A DNA stretch of 64,000 bases, from positions 1,373,122 through 1,437,121 of the forward strand of contig CP070683.1 of assembly GCA_020352645.1 (NCBI GenBank), read 5' to 3'. Made by a program: the position numbers and the translations under genes. The notes under the pieces are model-generated. The model was not told where the DNA came from. It saw only the letters and a list, made by a program, of their open reading frames with translations, and did no database searches. How positions within the stretch are numbered: the first letter of the stretch is position 1; each line of letters begins with the position of its first letter. The DNA is from Candidatus Bathyarchaeota archaeon (GTDB taxonomy: Archaea > Thermoproteota > Bathyarchaeia > Bathyarchaeales > SOJC01). This document shows, piece after piece, positions 1-8,649 of the stretch.

Positions 1-92
1 AAGCAATAGACATGAGTCTAGAAGTGGTGAAGGTCAACAAGACCAGGACATGAGCCTATTGCTGCTCCAGATTTCAGAAGCATCCACAGTTT

Positions 93-845
93 CTAAGGAA
101 GGAGTAAGGTAATTGCCAAAACTATGATGTTCAGTGTTCCATGGGCAACAGCCGACACAATGTAGGAATGCCAACGATTGTATACGTAGCCAAACAGAAG
201 ACCTAACATGAAAGCAGATAGGCTATACACAAACTGAGGATCGAAATGTAGGAGCCCGAATGTCAGAGAAGAGGTGAGCAGAGCTACCGCAGAAGGATAT
301 TTTGCGTTAATCGCTGTCTGTAAGAAACCTCTAAATGTGAACTCCTCGCAGATTCCAGCCAGAAGCAAAGCAGAAACCACAATCAACAAACCCTGCTGAG
401 AACTGCTCAGGCCCTCTATGATGGCACCTGCTTCTTCGATGGCTTCACTTGTGCCGAAGATCCCGACCAAAACACTTGTAATTGCCACATCAAAAATGAA
501 CAGAAGGCCTCCAATGAACATGCCATGGAAGAAGAGTTTTGGAGTCACTTCCAGTCCAATGTACTTCTTTATGTCGACTCTTTTATGAAGCATGTAGCCC
601 AATGGAACAACCACCAGCAAAAGCTCACCAGAGACTAAAGCAAAGGGGTAGCCAAGAAAGAGAAGCAGCCCAGCACCAACAACAAGGAAAAGTGCGAAGG
701 TTGCAATGACGGCTAGAATGGCAGCGCTTGGAGAGATAACAGAGCTGTCATCTTCAAGATGAACAGTCTTCTTGATCGAGTTGTTGCTGTCGTTCAATCC
801 TCTCACTTTGGGATTATCCTCAAGGCCCAGAAGCCTCTTGCACAA
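93..845 (-). CDS. CPBP-family intramembrane metalloprotease
   Basis: Polytopic membrane protein of 250 residues with a charged, Asp/Ser-rich N-terminal tail of about 45 residues, then several hydrophobic segments. The motif CEEFTFRGFL (around residue 165) is the EExxxR signature of CPBP (CAAX protease/Abi, Rce1-type) peptidases. A later LLHFDPQ and a C-terminal HGTLN supply the His residues expected for the metal site. The family cleaves within the membrane or matures prenylated or secreted proteins; the substrate here is unknown. The TTG start at 845 overlaps the upstream DUF4152-like gene by 43 nt. A GTG at 806 or a TTG at 797 are alternative starts that would nearly remove the overlap. Family call is firm, start is weak. 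Confidence 0.8.
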   Translation of the reverse strand: MCKRLLGLEDNPKVRGLNDSNNSIKKTVHLEDDSSVISPSAAILAVIATFALFLVVGAGLLLFLGYPFALVSGELLLVVVPLGYMLHKRVDIKKYIGLEVTPKLFFHGMFIGGLLFIFDVAITSVLVGIFGTSEAIEEAGAIIEGLSSSQQGLLIVVSALLLAGICEEFTFRGFLQTAINAKYPSAVALLTSSLTFGLLHFDPQFVYSLSAFMLGLLFGYVYNRWHSYIVSAVAHGTLNIIVLAITLLLP

Positions 846-1477
846 GGATTCAACATTTCCTTTATTGAAACCATGCTTAGAAGCCCCTTATCGTCGTTAG
901 CATAACCAGTGAGATCCTGCTCCGCAGCGATTAGAGAATGTAGCATAACCTTATTGTCGACAGTTTCTGCACGGCATTTAGAGGGTAAACCCAGAATTTG
1001 GGCTCTACCATCTTCAAGGCATCTTTCACAAGAATATAATACTGCGTGAGCTCCAGTTGTCAGCTCCGCAATTCTTACAGGAACACTATTCTTCCCAAGA
1101 GCAACAACGTCTATTCCATATACTCGCTTGATGTTGGTTGACAGCTTTCTTATCTTCGGGAGGATCTTAAGTACACTGCTCCGTGCTTTCCCCCTTAAAT
1201 GAACTGGCGAGATTTCTTCTACTAGAACTCCACCTAATGACATATCTAAGTGAATTACATCAGCTCTCACATCTTTCAGCAATTCGTTACACAATTCAAG
1301 CTCGCGAATTATCAAGAGATTCCCATTCTCAACTGAGGCGAAGGCTGGCTTGGCTCTGAAGGAGCTAGCTTCTCTATAGGGTGGCTCTACCACAACCGCA
1401 GCCGTAGCCACAATCTGCACAGGCTTGAAATGAGGATCCAGAAGTGCTGCACCTGAGTCTGCTGCCGCAACTTTCAA
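803..1477 (-). CDS. DUF4152-like archaeal protein of unknown function
   Basis: Protein of 224 residues beginning KVAAADSGAALLDPHFKPV. It resembles the archaeal DUF4152 family, which opens with a similar VAADTGGA-type strand; this is from memory of the family and not a search. No transmembrane segment. Two Cys pairs are visible (CERCLEDG and a later Cys near GLPSKC), which could bind metal. The start is TTG at 1477 with a GAGGAG Shine-Dalgarno about 11 nt upstream. It lies 87 nt downstream of rlmE and overlaps the CPBP gene, so the four minus-strand genes from 2553 down may be co-transcribed. Function unknown. Confidence 0.6.
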   Translation of the reverse strand: MKVAAADSGAALLDPHFKPVQIVATAAVVVEPPYREASSFRAKPAFASVENGNLLIIRELELCNELLKDVRADVIHLDMSLGGVLVEEISPVHLRGKARSSVLKILPKIRKLSTNIKRVYGIDVVALGKNSVPVRIAELTTGAHAVLYSCERCLEDGRAQILGLPSKCRAETVDNKVMLHSLIAAEQDLTGYANDDKGLLSMVSIKEMLNPCARGFWALRIIPK

Positions 1478-1564
1478 GAGGCTTCAACTCCTCTTCAGAT
1501 AGATGGTATAAGATTAATCTTTGGTGAAGCTTTTAAGCTTAGATGAGGTCCGCTAATTCTACTT

Positions 1565-2173
1565 TCAAACTTTCAAACCCATCCCGAGAACAAAGACCTC
1601 TGAACTCTTTGATCGACTTGCTCTAGGCTTTATGATTTCAACTCTATCGAAATATCGCTTAACTTCTTCAACAAAACCTTGGAACATATCGCCTTGGAAA
1701 ACCTTCACGAAGAAGTTCCCGTTCGTTCTAAGGACCTTCAAAGCAATCTTTAGTGAATTTCTGGCCAAGTCTATCTGTCGTGCGTGATCAACTTCCCAAA
1801 CACCTGAAACATTTGGTGAAACATCAGATACGACAGCATCAGCCGACCCCGGTAGGATTTCTTCGATTGAATTGTGCGTTTCGTTCTCTCTGATATCGCC
1901 GACGACACTTACAATGTTCGTAAACGGAAGTGGCACTATTTCTTTCAGATCAACTCCTACGACTAGACCTTCCTTTCCCACAAGTTTCCGAGACGCCTGC
2001 AGCCAACCACCTGGAGCTGCTCCTAAATCAACGACAATCTGGCCCTTGTTCAGAAAGCGATATTTTGCGTTACATTGCAAAAGCTTGTAGGCAGCTCGAG
2101 AACGATATTTTTCTTCTTTGGCCTTTCTATAATAGAAATCGTGCTTTCTCTCGTTTAACCATGCTCTTGACAA
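1565..2173 (-). CDS. rlmE: RlmE/FtsJ-family 23S rRNA 2'-O-methyltransferase
   Basis: 202 residues, the usual size for single-domain RrmJ/FtsJ enzymes, which methylate a uridine 2'-OH in the A-loop of 23S rRNA. The SAM-binding motif VVDLGAAPGGW lies near residue 50. The K-D-K-E catalytic tetrad is recognisable: Lys in SRAAYKLLQ, Asp in VVSDVSPNVSG, Lys in NFFVKVFQG and Glu in KSSEVFVLG. The start is TTG at 2171-2173, two nt after the stop of the RPC34-like gene, with an AAGGTGA Shine-Dalgarno inside that gene. This indicates translational coupling. Confidence 0.93.
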   Translation of the reverse strand: MSRAWLNERKHDFYYRKAKEEKYRSRAAYKLLQCNAKYRFLNKGQIVVDLGAAPGGWLQASRKLVGKEGLVVGVDLKEIVPLPFTNIVSVVGDIRENETHNSIEEILPGSADAVVSDVSPNVSGVWEVDHARQIDLARNSLKIALKVLRTNGNFFVKVFQGDMFQGFVEEVKRYFDRVEIIKPRASRSKSSEVFVLGMGLKV

Positions 2174-2175
2174 GT

Positions 2176-2553
2176 CTAACTGTCACCTTGAACACCAGCG
2201 CCAGCTTGCGCCAGACCAGCAAGCCATTCGGTTAGTTTCTCGCAGACATTCGGGGAAATAGCTCCATACGCGCCACATCTGATGCTTTCTGGACAACTGA
2301 GACATGGGCAGTCTATTATAGAATTGATTGAGGCTGGTCTTCTCATCGGGAACAGCCTGTAGGTCCATCGCCCCTCGAAAAGCTCACGCTCTCTTCGTAT
2401 CAGCCCTTTGTTTTCCAGTTTTAATGCGATTCTCGACCCTTCTCTGCTGCTTGCATCCAATGAGCGCCATAGATCAGACTGAAGTACACCCTCCTCGCTG
2501 TGGTTAGCGATAAAGCTTAAAGCTCTGTGCTCCAAGTCGCTGCGTTTCGGCAT
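2176..2553 (-). CDS. Archaeal RPC34-like RNA polymerase subunit (winged helix plus Fe-S type Cys cluster)
   Basis: 125 residues from the ATG at 2551-2553 (MPKRSDLEHR). The open frame extends to 2646 but the upstream part looks like leader. Residues 5-70 form a winged helix (leucine-rich helices, then a GLIRRERELFEGRWTYRL wing). The C-terminal part has Cys82, 84, 87, 93 and 104 and the string ISPNVCEKLTEWL. The latter closely resembles the C-terminal motif ISPSNCIYMTEWL of eukaryotic Pol III subunit RPC34/RPC6, which binds a cubane Fe-S cluster. RPC34 orthologues are described in Crenarchaeota and Thaumarchaeota. First gene of the rlmE transcription unit and divergent from kae1. Family-level identification is inferred from these motifs. 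Confidence 0.75.
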   Translation of the reverse strand: MPKRSDLEHRALSFIANHSEEGVLQSDLWRSLDASSREGSRIALKLENKGLIRRERELFEGRWTYRLFPMRRPASINSIIDCPCLSCPESIRCGAYGAISPNVCEKLTEWLAGLAQAGAGVQGDS

Positions 2554-2659
2554 CTCAGGCTTTCCTCTGACACTATTAAATAGATGTTTCTGAAAATAAA
2601 AGGATGTATGTAAACAACGACTCCTCAATGTTAAGCAAATCTGCAAGTGTTTTTAATCT

Positions 2660-2668
2660 GGAGGAGGT
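2660..2668 (+). promoter_or_regulatory. Strong Shine-Dalgarno of kae1
   Basis: GGAGGAGGT ends 5 nt before TTG 2674 and 8 nt before GTG 2677. This fixes the kae1 start to one of these two codons and shows that SD-led initiation is used in this genome. Confidence 0.7.
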
Positions 2669-2673
2669 CATAG

Positions 2674-3717
2674 TTGGTGATTGGGTGGCGCCCGTTGCAT
2701 GAGCAAGATTCAAAGCAGCAAATCTCGCTAGGAATCGAGACGACAGCAGACGATTTCGGCGTTGGCCTAGTAGGATTTGACGGCGAGATACTGTCGAACG
2801 TCTTTGATGTCTTTGTACCTGAGAAGGGCGGCATACACCCACGTGAAGCCGCAAGACACCACGCAAAGGTAGCCCAAAAAGTCATCTCCAGAGCATTTGA
2901 TGAAGCAGGAAAAACGCTGAAGGATGTTTCGATTATTTCTTTCTCGCAAGGTCCAGGTCTAGGGCCATGTCTTCGCACCGGAGCAACCGCAGCTCGTGCC
3001 CTTGCTGCATATCTTAAGATCCCTTTGGTCGGAGTGAATCATTGTGTTGCACACATTGAGATAGGCAAGCTTGCCACTGATGCTCAGGATCCCGTCACGC
3101 TCTACGTTTCTGGAGGAAACACAATAGTTTCCGCCTTTGACGCTGGAAGATACCGCGTATTTGGGGAAACGCTAGATATAGCCATTGGAAACTGCTTAGA
3201 TGTCTTTGCGAGGAGAGCGGGGTTGCGTCGAGAACCCAGTCTGCCACTTGGTGCTTTAGTTGAGAAACTCGCAAAGCAGGGCAAGGAACTAATCGAGTTG
3301 CCATATAGCGTGAAGGGAATGGACTTGTCGTTCAGTGGGCTCCTGACTGCTACGGAGAGAATTCTTGAAACTGGGAAATTCAGTGTTGAGGATTTATGCT
3401 TTAGCTTGCAAGAAGTCGCGTTTTCAATGCTGGCTGAAATCACCGAACGTGCCTTGGCCCACACCGAAAAGCGAGAAATCCTATTGACCGGCGGAGTGGC
3501 AGCAAACGAGCGACTCCAGGAAATGCTCGCCGTCATAGCCCAGGATCATGACAGTCGTTTCTGTGTTGTTCCAAAGCAATATGCCCTAGACAATGGAGCC
3601 ATGATAGCGTGGACAGGTATTCTGGCTTACTTGCAAGGCTTAATCACGCCAATCGAGAAGAGCATGGTTCGACTGAAATGGAGACTCGATGATGTTGAAG
3701 CATCCTGGGTGAGATAG
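2674..3717 (+). CDS. kae1: KEOPS catalytic subunit Kae1 (tRNA N6-threonylcarbamoyladenosine transferase)
   Basis: 347 residues of the ASKHA-fold Kae1/TsaD family, which moves threonylcarbamoyl from TC-AMP to A37 of ANN-decoding tRNAs. Visible signatures are LGIETTADDFGVG near the N terminus, the metal-binding HxxxH in NHCVAHIEIG, YVSGGNT, GNCLDVFAR and the C-terminal GGVAANERL plus DNGAMIAW. Some archaea fuse Kae1 to Bud32; here they are separate, with bud32 starting 4 nt after the stop. The start is TTG 2674 or GTG 2677, both served by the GGAGGAGGT ribosome-binding site. Pcc1 and Sua5 for the same pathway are also in the window. Confidence 0.96.
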   Translation: MVIGWRPLHEQDSKQQISLGIETTADDFGVGLVGFDGEILSNVFDVFVPEKGGIHPREAARHHAKVAQKVISRAFDEAGKTLKDVSIISFSQGPGLGPCLRTGATAARALAAYLKIPLVGVNHCVAHIEIGKLATDAQDPVTLYVSGGNTIVSAFDAGRYRVFGETLDIAIGNCLDVFARRAGLRREPSLPLGALVEKLAKQGKELIELPYSVKGMDLSFSGLLTATERILETGKFSVEDLCFSLQEVAFSMLAEITERALAHTEKREILLTGGVAANERLQEMLAVIAQDHDSRFCVVPKQYALDNGAMIAWTGILAYLQGLITPIEKSMVRLKWRLDDVEASWVR

Positions 3718-3721
3718 TAGC

Positions 3722-4354
3722 ATGCTGGTGAAAAAAGGAGCAGAAGCAAGCCTTTTTCTAGAAGACTGGCAAGAGCGACAAGTGATCATGAAGCGGCGAC
3801 TCCCAAAGAAGTATAGACTCTTGAAAGTGGACGAGAGAATCCGCACTTATCGAACAATCCACGAATCACAGCTGCTTCACTCCGCAAAGGAAGCAGGCGT
3901 GCCAACCCCGACAATCTTCTTGATAAATCTAACAGATTCAAACATAATAATGGAATATGTGCAAGGCACAGAAGTGAAACGAGTTCTACACAATCTCCCC
4001 ACTGAAAGCCGTTACGCTTTGAATGTACACATCGGGAAACTTATAGGCCAACTTCACAAAAATCGCATCGTTCACGGTGATCTAACAACCTCTAACATGA
4101 TCCTGACCACGAGTGGAGAAGTGGTCTTGATTGATTTTGGCCTTGGGGAAAAGACGTCACAGGTTGAGTTGAGGGCTGTAGATCTACATCTGATGAAGCG
4201 TGCTTTTCAGAGCACGCATTTTCTCTATGCAAAGGAAAGCTTCGACGCTGTTATGAAAGGATATTTCATGGTTGTGGGAGAAGAAACGGGAAAGAAAGTC
4301 TTGGATAAGGTGATAGAAATCGAAAAGCGAGGTCGATATATATCTGAAAGGTGA
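3722..4354 (+). CDS. bud32: KEOPS kinase/ATPase subunit Bud32
   Basis: 210-residue minimal protein-kinase-like protein of the Bud32 (PRPK) family, which partners Kae1 in KEOPS and acts mainly as an ATPase. The N-terminal KKGAEASLFL is the Bud32 glycine-rich loop. The catalytic loop is IVHGDLTTSNMIL (HGD rather than HRD, as in the family) and the metal motif is VLIDFGLGEKT. The C-terminal RGRYISER matches the basic tail of Bud32 proteins. ATG start at 3722, 4 nt from the kae1 stop, so the pair is an operon. Confidence 0.95.
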   Translation: MLVKKGAEASLFLEDWQERQVIMKRRLPKKYRLLKVDERIRTYRTIHESQLLHSAKEAGVPTPTIFLINLTDSNIIMEYVQGTEVKRVLHNLPTESRYALNVHIGKLIGQLHKNRIVHGDLTTSNMILTTSGEVVLIDFGLGEKTSQVELRAVDLHLMKRAFQSTHFLYAKESFDAVMKGYFMVVGEETGKKVLDKVIEIEKRGRYISER

Positions 4355-4427
4355 GGCGATGGGATGAAAGAAGGCTCGGTACAACTGCAGTTCTCGCAAA
4401 CATCCTCAGCTATTTCGGGTGTGCATA

Positions 4428-5009
4428 ATGCCTGCTAATGTAAAGGTTGCAATCATGGCAACGGGAAATTTCGGCAAATTCAATGAAGCTCGACTTGTCA
4501 CAGGGAAATTTAACGTAGCGCTAGCGATGCTCAGCAAGATAAGATCAGTGGAAATCCAGCATGATGACCTTGAAGTCGTTGCGACAGCCCGCGTTCTCAA
4601 CGTTGTTGAAAGATGTGGCTTGCCACTTGTCGTCGAGGATGCAGGGTTGTTTACTAACGCTCTGAATGGTTTTCCTGGCCCTTATTCCTCGTATGCTTAC
4701 AAGACGATAGGCAACGATGGGCTGCTGACGCTGATCGAGGGGGAAACGAATAGGAAGGCATTGTTCAAATCTGTGGTTGCCTACACCAATCCAGAAAGCA
4801 ACGAACCTCTGTGTTTCACAGGAACAGTTGAAGGTGAGATCACCCTAGGAAAACGTGGTGTGGAAGGATTTGGGTTCGACCCTGTTTTCAAACCCTCCGG
4901 AAGCCCGAAGACCTTCGGGGAGATGAGTGTGGAAGAGAAGAACCAATATTCGCACCGAGCTAGAGCGTTTCGGAAATTTGCTGAATGGTTTTCGGGATGT
5001 TCGTCTTAG
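4428..5009 (+). CDS. XTP/dITP pyrophosphatase (RdgB/HAM1 family)
   Basis: About 193 residues, typical length for non-canonical purine NTP pyrophosphatases that clear ITP, XTP and dITP. Motifs are ATGNFGKFNEAR at the N terminus, VVEDAGLFTNALNGFPGPYSSY in the centre (catalytic Asp and substrate loop), GFGFDPVF and EKNQYSHRARAF. I place the start at ATG 4428; a GTG at 4419 is in frame three codons earlier. It follows bud32 by 73 nt. RdgB next to KEOPS genes is a common archaeal arrangement. Confidence 0.93.
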   Translation: MPANVKVAIMATGNFGKFNEARLVTGKFNVALAMLSKIRSVEIQHDDLEVVATARVLNVVERCGLPLVVEDAGLFTNALNGFPGPYSSYAYKTIGNDGLLTLIEGETNRKALFKSVVAYTNPESNEPLCFTGTVEGEITLGKRGVEGFGFDPVFKPSGSPKTFGEMSVEEKNQYSHRARAFRKFAEWFSGCSS

Positions 5010-5067
5010 CTAAGAAGTCTTAAATACTTCTAATCCTTCGTTAAATGAGCTTTTGGAGGCAAGTGCT

Positions 5068-5508
5068 TTGCCAAAGCAGGAAAAAGGAAGTTCACATTCA
5101 CTCAGGCCAGTAAGTAGACGGCCTCCTTCTTGGTGCAAATATGAATCTGAAGAAGTTGAGGCTCTCGTAATTAAGTTGGCTAGAGAGGGAAACTCTGCTA
5201 GCAAGATAGGTACGATATTGCGAGATCAACATGGGATTCCGCTAGAAAAGCCCATTACGGGGAAGAGTATTACTAAGATCTTGGCAGAGGCTGATATGGC
5301 ACCATCTATTCCGGAAGATCTCGAAATGTTGTTGAAAAAAGCTTCGGGACTTTCAACACACCTTGAGAAGAATAAGATGGATTTGACGAATAAGAGGTCG
5401 CTGCAAATAATCGAGGCAAAGATCCATAAGCTTTCAAAGTACTACAGGCGAAAAGGTGTTTTACCACCAGACTGGAAGTACCGGGCGAAGGCTGCTTCCG
5501 TGGCCTAA
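5068..5508 (+). CDS. rps15: 30S ribosomal protein uS15
   Basis: About 146 residues with the archaeal/eukaryotic N-terminal extension (Pro-rich RRPPSWCKYESEEVEALV) followed by the S15 helical core ending in KLSKYYRRKGVLPPDWKY. The start is TTG 5068 (PKQEKGSSHS). A GGAGG at 5055-5059 sits 8 nt upstream, which makes it preferable to the earlier in-frame TTG at 5053 that overlaps this Shine-Dalgarno. First gene of an rps15-recJ-pcc1-serS-eS1 run; an S15/RecJ-like/Pcc1/S1e neighbourhood recurs in archaea. Confidence 0.95.
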   Translation: MPKQEKGSSHSLRPVSRRPPSWCKYESEEVEALVIKLAREGNSASKIGTILRDQHGIPLEKPITGKSITKILAEADMAPSIPEDLEMLLKKASGLSTHLEKNKMDLTNKRSLQIIEAKIHKLSKYYRRKGVLPPDWKYRAKAASVA

Positions 5509-5522
5509 GCTTTGGGTTGTGT

Positions 5523-6974
5523 ATGGCGAGAGAGGAAGATGCCGTAGAAGCCTTCTCAACTGATGCTGCTGAAGCAGCGAAAATGATAGTTGATAGTACC
5601 GAGAAGGAAGGCTTCATCCATGTGGTATCACATTTAGATGCTGACGGGCTAGCAGCTGCTGGAATAATAGGAAGGATGCTTTGGAAACTTGACGCGAATT
5701 TCCGATTGAGGATTCAGCAGTGGATTGATGAAAGAATTGTCTCAGATATTAAATCAGACAAGCCTACGCTTGCCATATTTACGGATCTAGGTAGCGGCTA
5801 CCTAAGCGTTCTTAGCGAAAACGTGTCGAAGTGTCGAATCGTAATATTAGACCATCATCAACCTGTGGGCGAAGCTGCCAGCAACGTTTTTCAAGTTAAT
5901 CCTCACATTCACGCAATCGATGGCTCAAAAGACATAAGTGGCGCAGGCGTTGCCTACTTTGTAGCTAAGGCAGTCGACAGGTCACACAAAATTCTTGCTG
6001 ACATAGCTGTTGTAGGTGCACTGGGCGATTTGCAGGATAAGTACAAACCGAGAGCCCTTGGGGGGCTAAATGAGAAAATCGTGGAAGATGGTGTGGAAGC
6101 TGGCTGTTTGACTGTTGAGAAAGATCTCATGCTCTTCGGAAGGGAGACTCGCCAGATACACAAGGCTCTAGCCTACACAACCAGCCCTTTTATTCCCGGC
6201 ATCAGTGGAGAAGAAGATAAGAGCCTTGCATTTCTAGCAGACCTGGGGATAGAGCCAAAGCATGGGGACAGATGGAGAGCTCTGCGCGATCTTTCCAAAT
6301 CAGAGAAGCAGCGCTTGTGTTCAGGCCTGTCAGATCATTTGGTGGCACAAGGATTCTCTAATGGAGCGTTAAGCTTGGTCGGTACAATTTATACACTCTC
6401 CCATGAGGCACCTTGGACACCATTACGGGACGCAAGAGAGTTCTCGGTCTTACTGAACAGTACAGGCCGAATGGAAAAAGCTGGACTCGGCACTGCAATC
6501 TGCATGGGGGACAGAGGTGCAGCGCTGGAAGAAGCTGAGGAAGTTTTAGGAGAATATAGGAAAACCATCACAGTCTACCTGAACTGGCTGACGGAAGAAA
6601 CTGGTCGAATTGACGAGCTTGAGAGCATATATGTGATTCACGGCGGAGATTTCATAAATGAGAAGATGATCGGAACAATTTCCTCGATTCTGTCAACCAA
6701 TCTGCCAAAGCCTGACAAGCCAATTATCGCTTATGCTACTACCGGTGAAGAAGATGAAGTCAAGATTTCAGCTAGAACCTTGGAAATGCTCACCACAAAA
6801 GGGCTAGATCTGGCTGAGATCATGCGAATAGCCTCTGAGAAATTCGAGGGCAGAGGGGGTGGTCACAACATTGCAGCAGGAGCTCAGGTTCCTTCAAGGA
6901 ATGTAAAAGCCTTTGTAGCCCTGGTGAATGATTTGGTTAAGGAGAAGATGAAGACAATTGAGAAGCGAAGCTAG
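5523..6974 (+). CDS. RecJ-like DHH/DHHA1 phosphoesterase (archaeal GAN-type)
   Basis: 483 residues of the DHH superfamily. Motif I is HLDADGLAAAG near residue 40, motif III is ILDHHQPVGE (the DHH signature) and the DHHA1 C-terminal motif is RGGGHNIAAGA near residue 455. Archaeal RecJ homologues such as GAN are 5'-3' ssDNA exonucleases tied to the GINS/CMG replisome; some paralogues act on RNA. Which of these applies cannot be told from sequence reading. ATG 5523 is taken as start; a TTG lies two codons upstream. The 3' end overlaps pcc1 by 17 nt. Confidence 0.88.
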   Translation: MAREEDAVEAFSTDAAEAAKMIVDSTEKEGFIHVVSHLDADGLAAAGIIGRMLWKLDANFRLRIQQWIDERIVSDIKSDKPTLAIFTDLGSGYLSVLSENVSKCRIVILDHHQPVGEAASNVFQVNPHIHAIDGSKDISGAGVAYFVAKAVDRSHKILADIAVVGALGDLQDKYKPRALGGLNEKIVEDGVEAGCLTVEKDLMLFGRETRQIHKALAYTTSPFIPGISGEEDKSLAFLADLGIEPKHGDRWRALRDLSKSEKQRLCSGLSDHLVAQGFSNGALSLVGTIYTLSHEAPWTPLRDAREFSVLLNSTGRMEKAGLGTAICMGDRGAALEEAEEVLGEYRKTITVYLNWLTEETGRIDELESIYVIHGGDFINEKMIGTISSILSTNLPKPDKPIIAYATTGEEDEVKISARTLEMLTTKGLDLAEIMRIASEKFEGRGGGHNIAAGAQVPSRNVKAFVALVNDLVKEKMKTIEKRS

Positions 6975-7215
6975 GGTCAGTCTTGTCTATGAGCGAGAGC
7001 GGGATGCTGAAGCTGTTTTCAGAGCAGTCTCCCCGGATAATAGAGTAGTGCCAATCGGCCTATCGATCCAGACAAGAAGGCGGAATTCCAAAGTGTACAC
7101 TTCAATACATTGCGAAAAGTCATTAGAGACATTGCTTTCGACTCTGGATGATTTGCTGGCTTGTGTCTCAGTCGCAGAGAGAGCTTTTGAGCTTGCCAAG
7201 ACAGCGGTGAGATAG
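6958..7215 (+). CDS. pcc1: KEOPS dimerisation subunit Pcc1
   Basis: 85-residue small alpha/beta protein with the Pcc1 pattern: an N-terminal strand (RVSLVYERERDAEAVFRAVSPDN), basic central strands (RRNSKVYTSIHC) and a C-terminal helix starting LLSTLDDLLACVSVAERAF. Pcc1 dimerises and binds Kae1 and tRNA. The TTG start lies inside the RecJ-like gene, so the two are translationally coupled. With Kae1, Bud32 and Sua5 nearby, only Cgi121 among the core archaeal KEOPS subunits was not seen in this window. Confidence 0.88.
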   Translation: MRSEARVSLVYERERDAEAVFRAVSPDNRVVPIGLSIQTRRRNSKVYTSIHCEKSLETLLSTLDDLLACVSVAERAFELAKTAVR

Positions 7216-7320
7216 CCTCTCGTAGAACAAAGTATGCTCACTACCGCTTCAGATTTTAATAACACTACTGCGAAAATGTACCTAGAGTGGTTAGGCACTT
7301 CAGGATGTTGGACTACGTTG

Positions 7321-8601
7321 TTGGACATCAAACTGATTCGTGAGCATCCAGATGTTGTGAGAGAAAACCTCAGAAAGAGAGGCAATGGTGAGAAGGTCCA
7401 GATTCTGGATGAGTTGATAGCACATGACAATGAGTGGCGGCGACTCTTAACTGAAGCAAACAAGCTTCGTCATGAAAGGCGGGGAATCACAAATTCGATT
7501 GCTTCTTTGAAGAAGGAGGGGAAGAGCATTCAGGCTCAAATCTCTAAGGGTAGGATGCTGGACAAGGAGATTGTTGCTATCGAAAAGCGGCGTGATGAGT
7601 ATAAAGAAAAAGTTGACCATATTCTTATGAGACTGCCAAATCTTTTGCATGAGTCTGTCCCTGTAGGTGAGGGCGAGAGTGGCAATGTGGAAGTGAGGGT
7701 TTGGGGGAAGCCCCCGGATTTTAGTTTCACGCCAGTGAACCACCTGGAGATTGCGAAAAACTTAGAGTTGATTGATGATAAGAGAGGTGCCAAAGTTGCA
7801 GGTCACGGTTTTCTGTATCTGAGAGATGACTTGGTGCTGCTTGACTTGGCTCTCCAACGCTTTGCAATAGACTTCATGATTAAGAAAGGATTTAATCTTG
7901 TTGAGCCGCCCTTCATGATGAAAAGGAGACCCTATGAAGGAGTGACTGATCTGTCGGATTTCGAGAATGTGATGTACAAGGTTGAAGGGGAAGATCTGTA
8001 CATGATTGCTACAGCTGAACATCCATTAGCTGCAATGTACATGGACGAGGTTTTCCTTGAAGAAGATCTGCCGTTGAAACTTGTAGGCGTCAGTCCCTGC
8101 TTCAGAAAGGAAGTCGGAGCCCATGGAAAATATACTAAGGGCCTCTTCAGAATGCATCAATTCAACAAGGTTGAGCAATTCGCCTTTTGTCTTCCTGAAA
8201 ACTCTTGGGATGTTCATGAAGACCTACAGGGAAACGCCGAAGAGCTATATCAAGAATTACAGTTGCACCACAAAGTTGTGAATGTATGTACAGGAGACAT
8301 TGGCGCAGTCGCTGCAAAGAGATATGATATCAACATTTGGATGGCTGATGATGTTTACCGAGAAATCGGGTCGAATTCAAACTGTACCGATTATCAAGCT
8401 AGACGTTTGAACATTCGCTATAGAGAGAAAGAGGGGCAGTCGCCGAAAGGTTTTGTGCACACGGTGAATAACACTGGTATAGCGACGAGCAGAACCATGA
8501 TGGCAATATTGGAGCAACACCAGAAGAGCGACGGCACAGTTTCAATTCCAGACGTTCTAGTGAAATATATGAGTGGGATAAGAAACCTGAAACTCCACTA
8601 A
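7321..8601 (+). CDS. serS: Seryl-tRNA synthetase (standard class II type)
   Basis: About 426 residues: an N-terminal coiled-coil tRNA-binding arm, then the class II catalytic core with motif 2 (CFRKEVGAHGKYTKGLFRMHQF) and motif 3 (GIATSRTMMAILE). This is the common SerRS, not the rare methanogenic zinc form. I place the start at TTG 7321 (DIKLIREHPDVVRENLRKRG), where SerRS homology begins. The open frame runs back to 7234 but the extra 29 residues look unlike the family. No clear Shine-Dalgarno, so the start is provisional. Confidence 0.95.
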   Translation: MDIKLIREHPDVVRENLRKRGNGEKVQILDELIAHDNEWRRLLTEANKLRHERRGITNSIASLKKEGKSIQAQISKGRMLDKEIVAIEKRRDEYKEKVDHILMRLPNLLHESVPVGEGESGNVEVRVWGKPPDFSFTPVNHLEIAKNLELIDDKRGAKVAGHGFLYLRDDLVLLDLALQRFAIDFMIKKGFNLVEPPFMMKRRPYEGVTDLSDFENVMYKVEGEDLYMIATAEHPLAAMYMDEVFLEEDLPLKLVGVSPCFRKEVGAHGKYTKGLFRMHQFNKVEQFAFCLPENSWDVHEDLQGNAEELYQELQLHHKVVNVCTGDIGAVAAKRYDINIWMADDVYREIGSNSNCTDYQARRLNIRYREKEGQSPKGFVHTVNNTGIATSRTMMAILEQHQKSDGTVSIPDVLVKYMSGIRNLKLH

Positions 8602-8649
8602 ATCCTTTAATACTGGGATGTTGTGTTTCTCTCGCAACGAGGGCTAAAC

